DNA from: Saccharicrinis sp963666825
Lineage (GTDB): Bacteria > Bacteroidota > Bacteroidia > Bacteroidales > Marinilabiliaceae
Direction: 5' to 3'
DNA length: 64,000 nt
Assembly (NCBI GenBank): GCA_963666825.2
Contig: OY763044.2
Coordinates: 6,386,001-6,450,000, forward strand
Shown: positions 16,563 through 25,875 of the stretch, one piece after another
Layout: every line of letters begins with the position of its first letter
Position numbering within the stretch: the first letter of the stretch is position 1
Program-made: the position numbers and the translations under genes
The notes under the pieces: model-generated
Seen by the model: only the letters and a program-made list of their open reading frames with translations
What the model was told of the DNA's origin: nothing
The model's database searches: none

Positions 16563-19500
16563 TAAAAGCATGATTACCATTAAGTTTGGTAGCGTTCCAC
16601 CAAAACATATATCGGCAAGGCTTATTGAATTAGGTTTTAAAACCACCAACAACAAAAGCTTTATCCGCACCAAAAAGCTGGCTCAGAACGAGCATGAGTA
16701 TTTACAAGGAATGTTTGGTCATAAAGGGCTGGGCATGGCTTATATCCCAACAGCCGAAAAAGGTTTTATCCTGGATACAACAGTTCCCGATTCAATGGGA
16801 CACGAAATGCACATCGCTATCCGAAAAGTAAAGAAAAGTATCGGGATGCCTTTGTTTGACTATGTTGCCGAGAAATTAGATTACAGCAATGATGAGCTTG
16901 TAAAGTCGCTTTCATGCGAACAGATTGATGCAGTATCATTGGCAATTTACAATATCGAGAAGCGTGGACAGGGAATCATTGTTGGTGACCAAACAGGAAT
17001 TGGAAAAGGAAGAACCGCAGCAGCTTTAATCCGCTATGGTGTAAAAAGCGGTCTGCAACCTGTGTTCTTATCCGAAAAGCCCAACTTGTTTACTGACCTT
17101 TATCGTGATTTATCTGACATTGGAAGTTCTGCCCTGGTTCCGTTTATCGTGAACACCAAAGAGAGCAAAACCAATGTGAAGGATAAAAGCGGTGAAGTCA
17201 TATATACAGCTCCCGAAAAACCCACACAGGAAAGGATTATTAAGAGCAAGCAAGTTCCCAATAACTACAACTTTGTTTGTGCAACCTATTCGCAGTTCAA
17301 TCAACCGAAAAAGCCAGCCAAACAGGAGTTTTTAAATGCTGCAAGTAGCGGTAATATTATCATTATGGACGAAGCTCATAATGCTTCGGGAAGCTCCAAC
17401 ACAGGTGAGTTTATGCAGGGTGTACTTCGCCAAACCAAAGGCGTTTGTTTCCTGTCAGCCACCTTTGCCAAGCGACCTGATAACATGCCGATTTACGCTC
17501 AAAAGACCTCGATGAGCGATGCCAATATGAGCAAAGAGGATTTGGTGGAAGCCATTACTAAAGGCGGTGTAGCATTGCAGGAAGTATTAGCAGCCCAATT
17601 GGTTTCCGAGGGTCAAATGATTAGGCGTGAACGTTCTTTTGAAGGCGTGGAAGTCAACTACATCGAGCTGAAAGAAAAAGCCAAAGAACAAGCCGAAACT
17701 GCCGACAAGATAACCTCAATCATTAGGGATATAATCGGGTTCCAGGAGAAGTACATCAATAAACAGGTTGATGAGCTTGATAAGATTGCAGCAGCTGAAA
17801 GTAAAGAGGTTGAAACACGCAAAGGAACAGAAAAAGCAGGGGTTGATAATATTCCGTATTTCTCCAAAGTCTTCAACGTAATAAATCAACTAATTTTTAG
17901 CCTGAATGCTGCCAATGTTGCTGACCATGCCATAAACAGATTGAAAGAAGGTAAGAAACCCATCATTGCCTTTGCTTCCACAATGGGGAGCTTTTTAGAG
18001 GGAATGGCAAAACCCGATGATGTGATTAATGGTGATTTCTCAACTGTTTTGGAAAAGGGATTGGATTCAGTTCTCCGCTATACAGAAAAAGATATTGATG
18101 GAGAATCACAGGGTAAACAATTCAATATTGCCGACTTATCGGAAGATGCGCAATTGGCTTACCATGATATTATCAGGAGAATCGAACAAGCTTCAACAGG
18201 TATTACTATCAGCCCTCTGGACCTTATTATCCAAAAGATAAAAGAAGCCGGCTATTCCGTTGGCGAAGTTACAGGGCGAAAGCTTTGTGTTCAGTACAAT
18301 TCCACTAAAGCAAAGAATACAACCGCTTTGGTGATGAGCCGAAAAAAGGAAAACACAGCCGACTTATTCCGTCAGTTCAACGACAATGAGATTGACTGTT
18401 TGCTTATCAATCAAAGTGGTTCAACAGGAGCTTCGGCACATGCCATTGTAACGGATAAGGTGCCAGCAGAAAAAGTGAAGCAGCGTGTAATGGTGATACT
18501 TCAACCTGAACTAAATATTAACACAGAAATTCAGAAACGTGGTCGTATCAATCGTACAGGGCAGATAATGAAACCAATTTACGATTACATTATATCATCT
18601 ATTCCGGCACAAAAGCGGTTTATGATGATGCTAAAAAAGAAGCTGAAATCATTGGATGCCAATACCACCTCCAACCAAAAAAGCAGCAAGTCACAGTTAG
18701 AATCCGATGACTTTCTGAATAAATACGGTGACAAAGTGGTTCGCCAATACATGTTGGAGAATGAGGAACTAAACAAAGCCCTGGATAACCCACTCAAATT
18801 TGAAGGAAAAGACAGCGATGAGACACCATCCGAAGGTGATGCTTCAAAAGTAACAGGACGTGTGGCTGTTTTATCAGTTAAGGAACAAGAGAAATTCTAT
18901 CAGGAGGTTATTGAGCGATACAACGACTACATAGAATACCTCAAGCAAGCCGATGAGTACGACCTTGAAGTGGAAGTCCTGAACCTGAAAGCAGAATCCC
19001 TTGAAAAGCGTGTTGTGATTGCCGGAAAAGGTGGACGTTCAGTATTTGGTAACGATACTTTTTTGGAAAAATGCGAATGCAACGTACTTAAAAAACCTTA
19101 CGGCAAAGCTGAATTGGAGAAACTAATTCAAAAACAACTCAGCGGTAAACACCCCGACAACATTTCTGAAGAAATAGTTTCAGCTCACGAAAAGTTTGTG
19201 CAAAGCAAGCTATCTGACGATTTAAAGGCGTTGGAGGATAAATACAAAGAGCTTTTTAATGGTATTACCGATGAGAAAGGCTATCAAAAAATCCCTGTAT
19301 ATGACAAGGCAGCACAGCAGGATTACATCGCTGAAAGAACCGAAGAAATTCAGGAAGGGAAACAAGCCGAGATTACCAAGACCAAAACACAAAGCGAGAA
19401 CCGTAAACGCTACCTGAACAATTTTTTCAAGTTCTTCAAAGTTGGTCATGGTTATTTCTATCCGGCAGTCAGTTTTGAAATCGATAGTAGCGATAATTCA

Positions 19501-20487
19501 TACTGCGTTTTTCTTGGTTTTGATATTAACCCTAAACGCAAGAACCCTTACGCTCCGTCATCGGTGAAGCTTCGCTTTGCCATTTCCGACAGTCGTAAAT
19601 ATATCGTTCTCCCTGCATCGGGTGATACAGCTAAAGAGATTGAACGTGTAATGAGCCGTAGTATGCAGCTCTCAACAGGACAAAAAGAAAGTTTGATTGA
19701 GCGTTGGGATGAAGCTATTAAAGACTTTACAGCCGACCGACAAACCCGATACATCGTTACAGGAAACATACTTCAAGGTTCTGCCGATTTTCCCGGCAAG
19801 TTGGTAAGCTTTACTACCCAAGGCAGAGGTGTTCAGAAAGGTATTTTAATGAGTGAAGTATGGTCGCCCGACAATAACGATAATAAAGCAGACAACTATG
19901 TTGTTGCTCCAATCGCCAAACTGCAAAAGCACATTATGAGCCTTCGCAATGGAGCTACCATTGCCACCGAAAACAGGATTACAATAGCCAGGCATTATGA
20001 TGGCACTTTTAAGGTCATCATGCCGAAAACCAAGACACATATTCCCATTTACACCGATAAAGAAGTGGTGAAGCTCCTGGTTAATAATCGGGATGGTTTT
20101 GAAATGGTATCGGGTAATATGAAAGCTTCGGTTGAAGAAAGTAAGATGCCCAAACTTCTTAATCTGCTTGGTGAGCGTTTCAGCTTATCGGTAAAAATCC
20201 CACGCCATTATTACGATGAATATTTAGATAAAGGAACAAAACGCAGCAATTCTACTGACAGCCTTACCAATGAGGCAATGGAGATGTTTGAACAGGACAA
20301 AAAGGAATTTCCCAAACGACTGGCCAAACAAAAACAATCCGCACCCAAAGGCAAGAAAATAAGCATTGACAAGGGCAAGCAATTGACACTTGTAAAGCTG
20401 CGTGCAAAGGCAATTCTGATTAAGCAAAAACAGCTTCGGGCAGTTGCCGGGCTTGGTACTCATCCTAAAATCAAGACCATACTATGA
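16540..20487 (+). CDS. Strawberry-notch-like superfamily 2 helicase
   Basis: 1315 residues. Walker A GDQTGIGKGRT (149-159, Lys156), DEAH box beginning at Asp277 (IIMDEAHNAS), SATF motif III, and an arginine-finger region QKRGRINRTGQ near 666-676 identify the Strawberry-notch (Sno) helicase family found in large phage and plasmid proteins such as the P1 antirestriction protein DarB. The C-terminal ~650 residues are of unknown fold. The extreme C-terminus carries KLRAKAILIKQKQL (DNA 20395-20436) followed by a Gly-Leu-Gly and a short tail. Its stop overlaps the next start (ATGA). It may be packaged and injected to shield or remodel incoming DNA; packaging is inference. Confidence 0.8.
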   Translation: MKQTIAFSKSMITIKFGSVPPKHISARLIELGFKTTNNKSFIRTKKLAQNEHEYLQGMFGHKGLGMAYIPTAEKGFILDTTVPDSMGHEMHIAIRKVKKSIGMPLFDYVAEKLDYSNDELVKSLSCEQIDAVSLAIYNIEKRGQGIIVGDQTGIGKGRTAAALIRYGVKSGLQPVFLSEKPNLFTDLYRDLSDIGSSALVPFIVNTKESKTNVKDKSGEVIYTAPEKPTQERIIKSKQVPNNYNFVCATYSQFNQPKKPAKQEFLNAASSGNIIIMDEAHNASGSSNTGEFMQGVLRQTKGVCFLSATFAKRPDNMPIYAQKTSMSDANMSKEDLVEAITKGGVALQEVLAAQLVSEGQMIRRERSFEGVEVNYIELKEKAKEQAETADKITSIIRDIIGFQEKYINKQVDELDKIAAAESKEVETRKGTEKAGVDNIPYFSKVFNVINQLIFSLNAANVADHAINRLKEGKKPIIAFASTMGSFLEGMAKPDDVINGDFSTVLEKGLDSVLRYTEKDIDGESQGKQFNIADLSEDAQLAYHDIIRRIEQASTGITISPLDLIIQKIKEAGYSVGEVTGRKLCVQYNSTKAKNTTALVMSRKKENTADLFRQFNDNEIDCLLINQSGSTGASAHAIVTDKVPAEKVKQRVMVILQPELNINTEIQKRGRINRTGQIMKPIYDYIISSIPAQKRFMMMLKKKLKSLDANTTSNQKSSKSQLESDDFLNKYGDKVVRQYMLENEELNKALDNPLKFEGKDSDETPSEGDASKVTGRVAVLSVKEQEKFYQEVIERYNDYIEYLKQADEYDLEVEVLNLKAESLEKRVVIAGKGGRSVFGNDTFLEKCECNVLKKPYGKAELEKLIQKQLSGKHPDNISEEIVSAHEKFVQSKLSDDLKALEDKYKELFNGITDEKGYQKIPVYDKAAQQDYIAERTEEIQEGKQAEITKTKTQSENRKRYLNNFFKFFKVGHGYFYPAVSFEIDSSDNSYCVFLGFDINPKRKNPYAPSSVKLRFAISDSRKYIVLPASGDTAKEIERVMSRSMQLSTGQKESLIERWDEAIKDFTADRQTRYIVTGNILQGSADFPGKLVSFTTQGRGVQKGILMSEVWSPDNNDNKADNYVVAPIAKLQKHIMSLRNGATIATENRITIARHYDGTFKVIMPKTKTHIPIYTDKEVVKLLVNNRDGFEMVSGNMKASVEESKMPKLLNLLGERFSLSVKIPRHYYDEYLDKGTKRSNSTDSLTNEAMEMFEQDKKEFPKRLAKQKQSAPKGKKISIDKGKQLTLVKLRAKAILIKQKQLRAVAGLGTHPKIKTIL

Positions 20488-22796
20488 CCGAAAAAGATTT
20501 TTATAAAAAATATAAAGCCATTCACAAGGATATTCGTACCAAAGGAAAATCAAAGGCTTCCATTATAGCCAATGGTTTTAAAGAGGGTGTTAATGTTAAT
20601 GCTTTGCCCATCTATAAAGGTTTTGAAAAAGCAACCGATATTATTGCCACTCGCTACAAACCGAGAATGGGTGACTTCGTTTGGATTCTACCAAAACAAG
20701 GCTTCATCGAAGGACGGAATGGCTACAAAACAAAGCAAGGTTACAAGCCAAATCCCAATGATGGTTTCTTTATAATCAGCGATGATTGGTCGTTGTATGA
20801 AAACTACTGTGCCAACTTAGCAACCCCGAATGATGACCTTGGGGATATTGATACCGAAGTTGAAAAAGCTTTACAGGAAAAGCAAAAGAACCGGGAGTTT
20901 AAAGATGCAGGAAAGCGTGTTCATGGTTCCAGGAAAGAACAAGCCATGTACAACAAACTAATTAGTAGTAGCGATTTAAACAGCATCGAACAGGACGAAG
21001 CTACCGCTATTGAGCTAATTAAAAAGGATAAGGTATTTCCAAAGGTTGACCCGCAAGCTGAAAAAGAAAATGGAACGGATTCAGGTTGTGCCTTTCTGAA
21101 AGTAAAGGTTCGTCAGGCATTCCCGGCAAAACCACATGCCAATACCAAAGAAGCCAGAGAGCAATATGTGAAAATGGCAGAGGCTTTTACAAGTGTTCTC
21201 AACGATGCTATTTCAATCACGGATTTGCAGCAACTCGATACCATTGCCAATAATGGTGAGATTGTAGGCAAGCATGATTTTGGAATGATATTCGGCAAGG
21301 CACTTCGCAATATTGTCTTTACCATTAAGGGCTATCGTACTACATCTGCGGTTAAGGAAACCTACATGAAAGCCCATCAATATTCAGGCATCACAAAAGA
21401 ACAGGCTGCCCCTCATGCAAAACGGTTGAAAGAGTACACCGACAAGCGGATAAAACGCCAACAGGATTGTATTGATTCAGCAAAGCAAATTCTTTCTCCT
21501 GCCGATATGAAACGCCACAAGCAAAACGACCTGACTTTTCAGGGAGGTATGTTGAGCAGCGTTCGTACTTTGGAGGACTATGTAAGGTATGTAACTCAGG
21601 TTTGCACACGATTTATTAATGATGCCCAAAGAGAATACGATGAGCAAAAAGAGCGATTCCCATACAAGGAATTTAAACCGGATTGGAGTTGGGCAGAAAC
21701 AAAGAAAGCGAGCAAATCTCAAAGTAGTAGTAAGCCTAAAATAGAAGCCTTACCGCTATCATATATCAAACGCACAGGTGGTTTGTTGATTGAAGAAGCG
21801 GATGAAAATACGGTTATCAAGAAGCTTCATTTTAAATCACTCACTTTAGGAAACTATGTGAAGGATGACGAAGCCAGGGAACACATTCGCCACTTTGTTG
21901 CAGCCATCGTTGATTTATGCGAGGTACTTGACATCAACCTATCCATTAACGAAGCCCTGGCTATTGCTTTCGGTGCTTTTGGTCGTGGTGGTAAGGCAAT
22001 GGCTACTTATTACCCAACACGACAGCTCATAAACCTGACCAAACGAAACGGTGACGGCTCAGTAGCCCATGAGTGGGGACATTTCTTTGACCACTATCTG
22101 AATGCCTTGGAATTATCCACCAAACCACTACGTTCAGAAAGCTATCTGAATACCATCATTGAAAGTTTGGGTTATCGCAAGAAGTATTTCATTGGCGGTA
22201 AATCCTCCCCAACAAAAGATTGGTTCAAAGACATTTTGAAAACAGCCATTAAAAAAGCTGTTTCTGATACGATTATGCACCAGAGTATTGCTCAATTGAT
22301 TGTAATGCTTCGCTTTGGGTATTATGCTTTGGATGATAAGGCGGTAAGCTACAATGATTTTGATGAGACTAAGAAACGAAGAACCGACAGCTACCTGTAT
22401 CACTATTCCAAACTGCAAGGTGCTTATTGGAAGGACATTGCCGAGATGTTTGCCCGAAGTTTTGAGTGCTATGTGTATGACAAGCTAAAGGAAAAGGACC
22501 GGGTAAATAACTACCTGGTTTCAGGTGGTATGTTTTCACATCCTGTTTATCCGCAAGGTCAGGAACGTATTTACATCAATAAGTGCTTTGACAACTTGAT
22601 TTATGCCATCAAGGAGCATTTATCCATTAAATCATTTGAGCCATTTACCGATAAACGAGCCGATGAATACATCGACCTGACCGAGAAAGGTAGTGTGAAC
22701 AAAGGTGTGATAATAGGTAAAGAGCGCAAACTGAAACTTGCCAAAATCAGGGCTAAAGCAATTCGCATTAAACAGAAACAATTAAAAATATCGTGA
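20484..22796 (+). CDS. Polyvalent protein with LPD1 domain (HEWGH motif)
   Basis: 770 residues. The region ~490-545 matches large polyvalent protein-associated domain 1: AIAFGAFGRGGKAMATYYP, then INLTK, then VAHEWGHFFDHYL with a zinc-protease-like HExxH (529-533). LPD domains are typical of proteins that phages and conjugative elements deliver with their DNA. The N-terminal ~200 residues contain a compact domain of unknown fold, and ~270-420 is helical. The C-terminus ends with KIRAKAIRIKQKQL plus three residues (DNA 22743-22784), the shared tag. Stop and start overlap with the helicase gene, and the next gene starts one base after its stop. Confidence 0.75.
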   Translation: MTEKDFYKKYKAIHKDIRTKGKSKASIIANGFKEGVNVNALPIYKGFEKATDIIATRYKPRMGDFVWILPKQGFIEGRNGYKTKQGYKPNPNDGFFIISDDWSLYENYCANLATPNDDLGDIDTEVEKALQEKQKNREFKDAGKRVHGSRKEQAMYNKLISSSDLNSIEQDEATAIELIKKDKVFPKVDPQAEKENGTDSGCAFLKVKVRQAFPAKPHANTKEAREQYVKMAEAFTSVLNDAISITDLQQLDTIANNGEIVGKHDFGMIFGKALRNIVFTIKGYRTTSAVKETYMKAHQYSGITKEQAAPHAKRLKEYTDKRIKRQQDCIDSAKQILSPADMKRHKQNDLTFQGGMLSSVRTLEDYVRYVTQVCTRFINDAQREYDEQKERFPYKEFKPDWSWAETKKASKSQSSSKPKIEALPLSYIKRTGGLLIEEADENTVIKKLHFKSLTLGNYVKDDEAREHIRHFVAAIVDLCEVLDINLSINEALAIAFGAFGRGGKAMATYYPTRQLINLTKRNGDGSVAHEWGHFFDHYLNALELSTKPLRSESYLNTIIESLGYRKKYFIGGKSSPTKDWFKDILKTAIKKAVSDTIMHQSIAQLIVMLRFGYYALDDKAVSYNDFDETKKRRTDSYLYHYSKLQGAYWKDIAEMFARSFECYVYDKLKEKDRVNNYLVSGGMFSHPVYPQGQERIYINKCFDNLIYAIKEHLSIKSFEPFTDKRADEYIDLTEKGSVNKGVIIGKERKLKLAKIRAKAIRIKQKQLKIS

Positions 22797-22797
22797 T

Positions 22798-23664
22798 ATG
22801 AAACTTACAGTTAAAAACTACAAGGAAGCCACCAAAAATATTGACTTCAAAAAGTTGCCAGAGGCAGCACAGGAAGCACATAAAGAGTTTGATTCATTTG
22901 CCGATTTCTATAATGAGGATAAGGACATTAAAGAGATGCTGGATAATCATTTCAAAATCGTTGAACCATACCTAAAGAGTTCAGAAAAGAAAAGTCCTGC
23001 ACCTCAGAAAACACCAGCGAAGAAGAAGACTGCTTCGTCACAAAAATCGACAAAAAATGTGACGAAGAAAGCTGCACCAAAGAGAACTTCAACAAAGAAA
23101 ACAGCAGCTCCACGAAAGGCACAACGTAAGCCTATCGAGGTTGATTTAATGCCATTGGAAATTAAGGTAATCAGGCGTTATCTGAACTTTCATAATAAGA
23201 AAGTATCCGAACGTCAGGTATCGCTATTGTACAAGGTTATTCAAAAGGCTGCTACCGAAAAAACCATTCGTAAAACAAGTAAGTACGCCTCTGAAATCAA
23301 AAGCATAAGCAATGACCTAATCAAAACCTACAAGGATATGAATGGAACTTGCAAGTTTGAAGTACCGGATTCGTTATACACGAAGCTTAAAAAGATTGTG
23401 GATGACTACGGTGTTACTCCGGCAGTTGCATTGATTAAAAGGTTCATCAACCTGTATGGTAATATTACAAAGGCTAAAGCTCAACGCTTGCTTACCACAG
23501 TTACCAACTCATTAAAAAACGGTAAGGTTAACAAGTCCGACAAGGAATTTGAACAGGTTAAAAACGTCCAAAAGCATTTGCACGATTATCTGGAGAGTGA
23601 CAAGCTACTTGTTACCAATGTTCAGCTAAAAGGTTTACAGGGCATTGCCGGATTGGGAAAGTAA
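22798..23664 (+). CDS. Histone H1-like basic protein
   Basis: 288 residues. Residues ~65-115 form a Lys/Ala/Pro/Thr-rich tail with motifs such as KKTASSQKSTKN and KKAAPKRTSTKK, like H1 or Hc1 histone-like proteins. The rest is helical, with KVIRRYLNFHNKKVSERQV and later helices. The C-terminus is LKGLQGIAGLGK, a Gly-Leu-Gly motif of the kind seen near basic tracts in other element proteins. It probably binds and condenses viral DNA in the particle or on entry. Its position after the co-delivered enzymes and before the RadA-like ATPase fits a nucleoprotein role. Confidence 0.65.
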   Translation: MKLTVKNYKEATKNIDFKKLPEAAQEAHKEFDSFADFYNEDKDIKEMLDNHFKIVEPYLKSSEKKSPAPQKTPAKKKTASSQKSTKNVTKKAAPKRTSTKKTAAPRKAQRKPIEVDLMPLEIKVIRRYLNFHNKKVSERQVSLLYKVIQKAATEKTIRKTSKYASEIKSISNDLIKTYKDMNGTCKFEVPDSLYTKLKKIVDDYGVTPAVALIKRFINLYGNITKAKAQRLLTTVTNSLKNGKVNKSDKEFEQVKNVQKHLHDYLESDKLLVTNVQLKGLQGIAGLGK

Positions 23665-23678
23665 ATGCCACTACTTCC

Positions 23679-24311
23679 ATGCCCAAAAGTAGTGGCTCAC
23701 CAAACAGGGCATTCAATCCCGGCACCACAAGAACCGCAGTCATCGCATCCGACCAGGTTGTATTGGCAAACGACCTTGCTAAGATGAATTTCAAGACCAT
23801 CTCAATCAGGGGAAAGTTCGGTAAACTCTTAGGTAAGCTGTATATACCATTCTATATAATGATTTACGGCTCACGCTTTCATGGGAAAAGTACCGTAGCC
23901 CTGATGTTTGCCGATGAATTGGTAAAACAGCATGGTTATAAAGTCCTGTATGTAGCCAATGAAGAAGGTGCAAAAGGAACAATGCAGGAGAAAGTGGTAA
24001 GGCTCGGAATTAACAGCCCAATAGGAATCATCGAGGACTACAATCCGAAGTTATTCAAAGATTACAATGTAGTATTTATCGACAGTACCCAAACAACCGA
24101 TATTTCCCACGAGGAATTTAAAGAGCTGAAGAAACAGTTTCCCAATACCTCATTTGTAATCATCAATCAGGCAAACCGAGATGGAAGCTCCAAAGGCGGA
24201 ACTAAGTGGGAGCATATAGTGGATGCTATCATGCACATTGAAAACCAGAGTGCCACAATGGAGAAAAACCGCTTTCCGGAGGGCAGCACAGAAACTATTA
24301 AAATCTTTTAG
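23679..24311 (+). CDS. RadA/RecA-like ATPase
   Basis: 210 residues. Walker A GSRFHGKST (64-72), Walker B VVFIDS with Asp135, and a RadA-like segment FVIINQANRDGSSKGGTKW followed by EHIVDAIMHIEN. It lacks the zinc finger and Lon-like domains of cellular RadA, so it is a single-domain ATPase. It could act in recombination-dependent replication or, since no terminase or FtsK/HerA-type packaging ATPase is present, in genome packaging; the second is speculation. It is encoded between the histone-like gene and the lysis cassette. Confidence 0.7.
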   Translation: MPKSSGSPNRAFNPGTTRTAVIASDQVVLANDLAKMNFKTISIRGKFGKLLGKLYIPFYIMIYGSRFHGKSTVALMFADELVKQHGYKVLYVANEEGAKGTMQEKVVRLGINSPIGIIEDYNPKLFKDYNVVFIDSTQTTDISHEEFKELKKQFPNTSFVIINQANRDGSSKGGTKWEHIVDAIMHIENQSATMEKNRFPEGSTETIKIF

Positions 24312-24312
24312 C

Positions 24313-24645
24313 ATGGAAGAAATGACAATTAAATTCTATTGGCTTGTTATCGGTGCGTTCAGCTCGCTTATCGTTGGCGTGGTTTCCTTCATCATCCGCA
24401 ATGCCATTTCAAAGAATGCTACAAAGGAAACGGTAGATGCCAAAACCGATTTATTGGAAAAGGATATTCAGCACTTGACTAAAGAGCTTGCTTCATGCGA
24501 GAATAAGTTTACGGTTCTGCATAAACGAATATCTGATTTAAGGGACAGCTCCAAGGAGATTTATGTGAGCAAGGAACTATTTCACCAAACCATTAAGCAG
24601 CTTAACGAGAAGCTCGATACCATATTAAAATTTGTAGAGAAATGA
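24313..24645 (+). CDS. Small membrane protein with coiled coil (spanin- or holin-partner-like)
   Basis: ATG 24313 (one base after the upstream stop) is chosen over longer starts that would run through the ATPase gene. 110 residues: one N-terminal membrane helix (~8-28) and a periplasmic or cytoplasmic coiled coil (~45-105). The layout resembles i-spanins or phage XhlA-type proteins. Its stop overlaps the holin-like start in ATGA, so it belongs to the lysis cassette. Confidence 0.65.
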   Translation: MEEMTIKFYWLVIGAFSSLIVGVVSFIIRNAISKNATKETVDAKTDLLEKDIQHLTKELASCENKFTVLHKRISDLRDSSKEIYVSKELFHQTIKQLNEKLDTILKFVEK

Positions 24646-25055
24646 GAAAGTTATTTGGAAAGGCAATCAATGCCGGAGCTGCGGAAACCTTAAAAGAGGG
24701 AACGAAGCTGATTGATGAAATATTTACCACTCAGGAAGAAAAGCTCCAGGGAAAAATGGAACTCTTTAAGATGGCAGTAGCTGATAGGAGTTCGGCCAGG
24801 GAGATGTATCAAAAAGACAGTTGGCTTCAAAAAGCCTTTGCAATTTTCTTCTTGCTTGCATGGTGTGCATTGACTTTCGTAATGCTGAACTACTTCATTT
24901 TCGATACCATTCAGCTTGACGATTGGCAAATTGCATTTGTAAGCAGTATCAACGGTGGAATATCCACCAAACTAAGCACCATTATTGATTTTCTTTTCGG
25001 TGGTGCAATATCAGGAGTTAACGATGTCAAACTTAAAAACAGACGTAAAAAATGA
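24642..25055 (+). CDS. Holin-like membrane protein
   Basis: 137 residues with a helical N-terminus, a strong membrane helix (~62-88, FAIFFLLAWCALTFVML) and a second moderately hydrophobic segment (~111-127, IIDFLFGGAISGV) before a basic C-terminus (KLKNRRKK). This hairpin topology and its place directly before an endolysin gene (ATGA overlap) support a holin role. No sequence family is recognised with certainty. Confidence 0.7.
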   Translation: MRKLFGKAINAGAAETLKEGTKLIDEIFTTQEEKLQGKMELFKMAVADRSSAREMYQKDSWLQKAFAIFFLLAWCALTFVMLNYFIFDTIQLDDWQIAFVSSINGGISTKLSTIIDFLFGGAISGVNDVKLKNRRKK

Positions 25056-25612
25056 AAACATTTGATGAGTTGTTTGATGGCGTAATCAAACACGAAGGCT
25101 ATTATGCCGACGTAGAAGGTGACCGAGGTGGGGAAACCTATATGGGAGTTGCCCGGAATTTACATCCCGATTGGGAAGGATGGCAATACATTGATGCCTA
25201 CAAGGAAACGTATGGAGAAATACCTTGGAACAAACACATTGACATACCTGAACTGAATTGTATGGTAAAGGAATTTTATTGCCATACATTTTATGAGAAG
25301 TTCAGGATTGGCGGTATATCAAACGGTTCTTTACAGGAAATAATCTTTGATTGGTGTGTTAATAGCGGTCATTGGGGTGCCAGGGGCGTTCAGCGTACCC
25401 TAAACCAATTCTTTGATGGAGATTTGAAGATGGATGGCATTATCGGTAATCAGACCTTATCGACAATCAATGCCTGTGACCCTAGATTGTTGTTTGTTGC
25501 AATACATAGAGCAAGAGTGAGGTATTATCATTCTATTTCTAAGAAAGGCAAGAATCATTTGTTCTTGGAAGGTTGGTTAAAAAGAATTGGTAAGATTAAA
25601 TATGAAGATTAG
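25052..25612 (+). CDS. GH108-type endolysin
   Basis: 186 residues, full length for the family. The N-terminus HEGYYADVEGDRGGETYMGV matches glycoside hydrolase family 108 muramidases, with Glu15 the expected catalytic residue. The C-terminal part has the peptidoglycan-binding-like region (VQRTLNQFFDGDLKMDGIIG). No signal peptide, consistent with holin-dependent export. It overlaps the holin-like gene by four bases and ends the long + strand transcription unit of the element. Confidence 0.9.
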   Translation: MKTFDELFDGVIKHEGYYADVEGDRGGETYMGVARNLHPDWEGWQYIDAYKETYGEIPWNKHIDIPELNCMVKEFYCHTFYEKFRIGGISNGSLQEIIFDWCVNSGHWGARGVQRTLNQFFDGDLKMDGIIGNQTLSTINACDPRLLFVAIHRARVRYYHSISKKGKNHLFLEGWLKRIGKIKYED

Positions 25613-25634
25613 ATAACCTCTCCCGAAATAAGAT

Positions 25635-25868
25635 TCAAAGCTCTGCGTCAATATATCTATCTACAATCTTCATATCTTCAACCACCGTAATATCCCGAAC
25701 AGTATTTGATTCAATTTCATACCATACTTCAACAAAGAAATTACCCAAATCATACAAGCAGAGCGTTTGATTATAATAGCTTCTTTTTGCTATCATATTA
25801 GTTTGGAAAGTTAGCTCACCTCTTTGGTTGAGATTAAGTGATTTGAATTTTGAGGGAGTTATATCCAT
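25635..25868 (-). CDS. Small conserved-type protein of 77 residues
   Basis: Starts MDITPSKFKSLNLNQRGEL and contains YDLGNFFVEVWYEIESN, a pattern I associate with a small hypothetical protein common in Bacteroidota. It is AT-rich like the host and lies 7 bases downstream of the nuclease gene, convergent with the endolysin gene. Function unknown. Confidence 0.6.
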   Translation of the reverse strand: MDITPSKFKSLNLNQRGELTFQTNMIAKRSYYNQTLCLYDLGNFFVEVWYEIESNTVRDITVVEDMKIVDRYIDAEL

Positions 25869-25875
25869 AACTATA

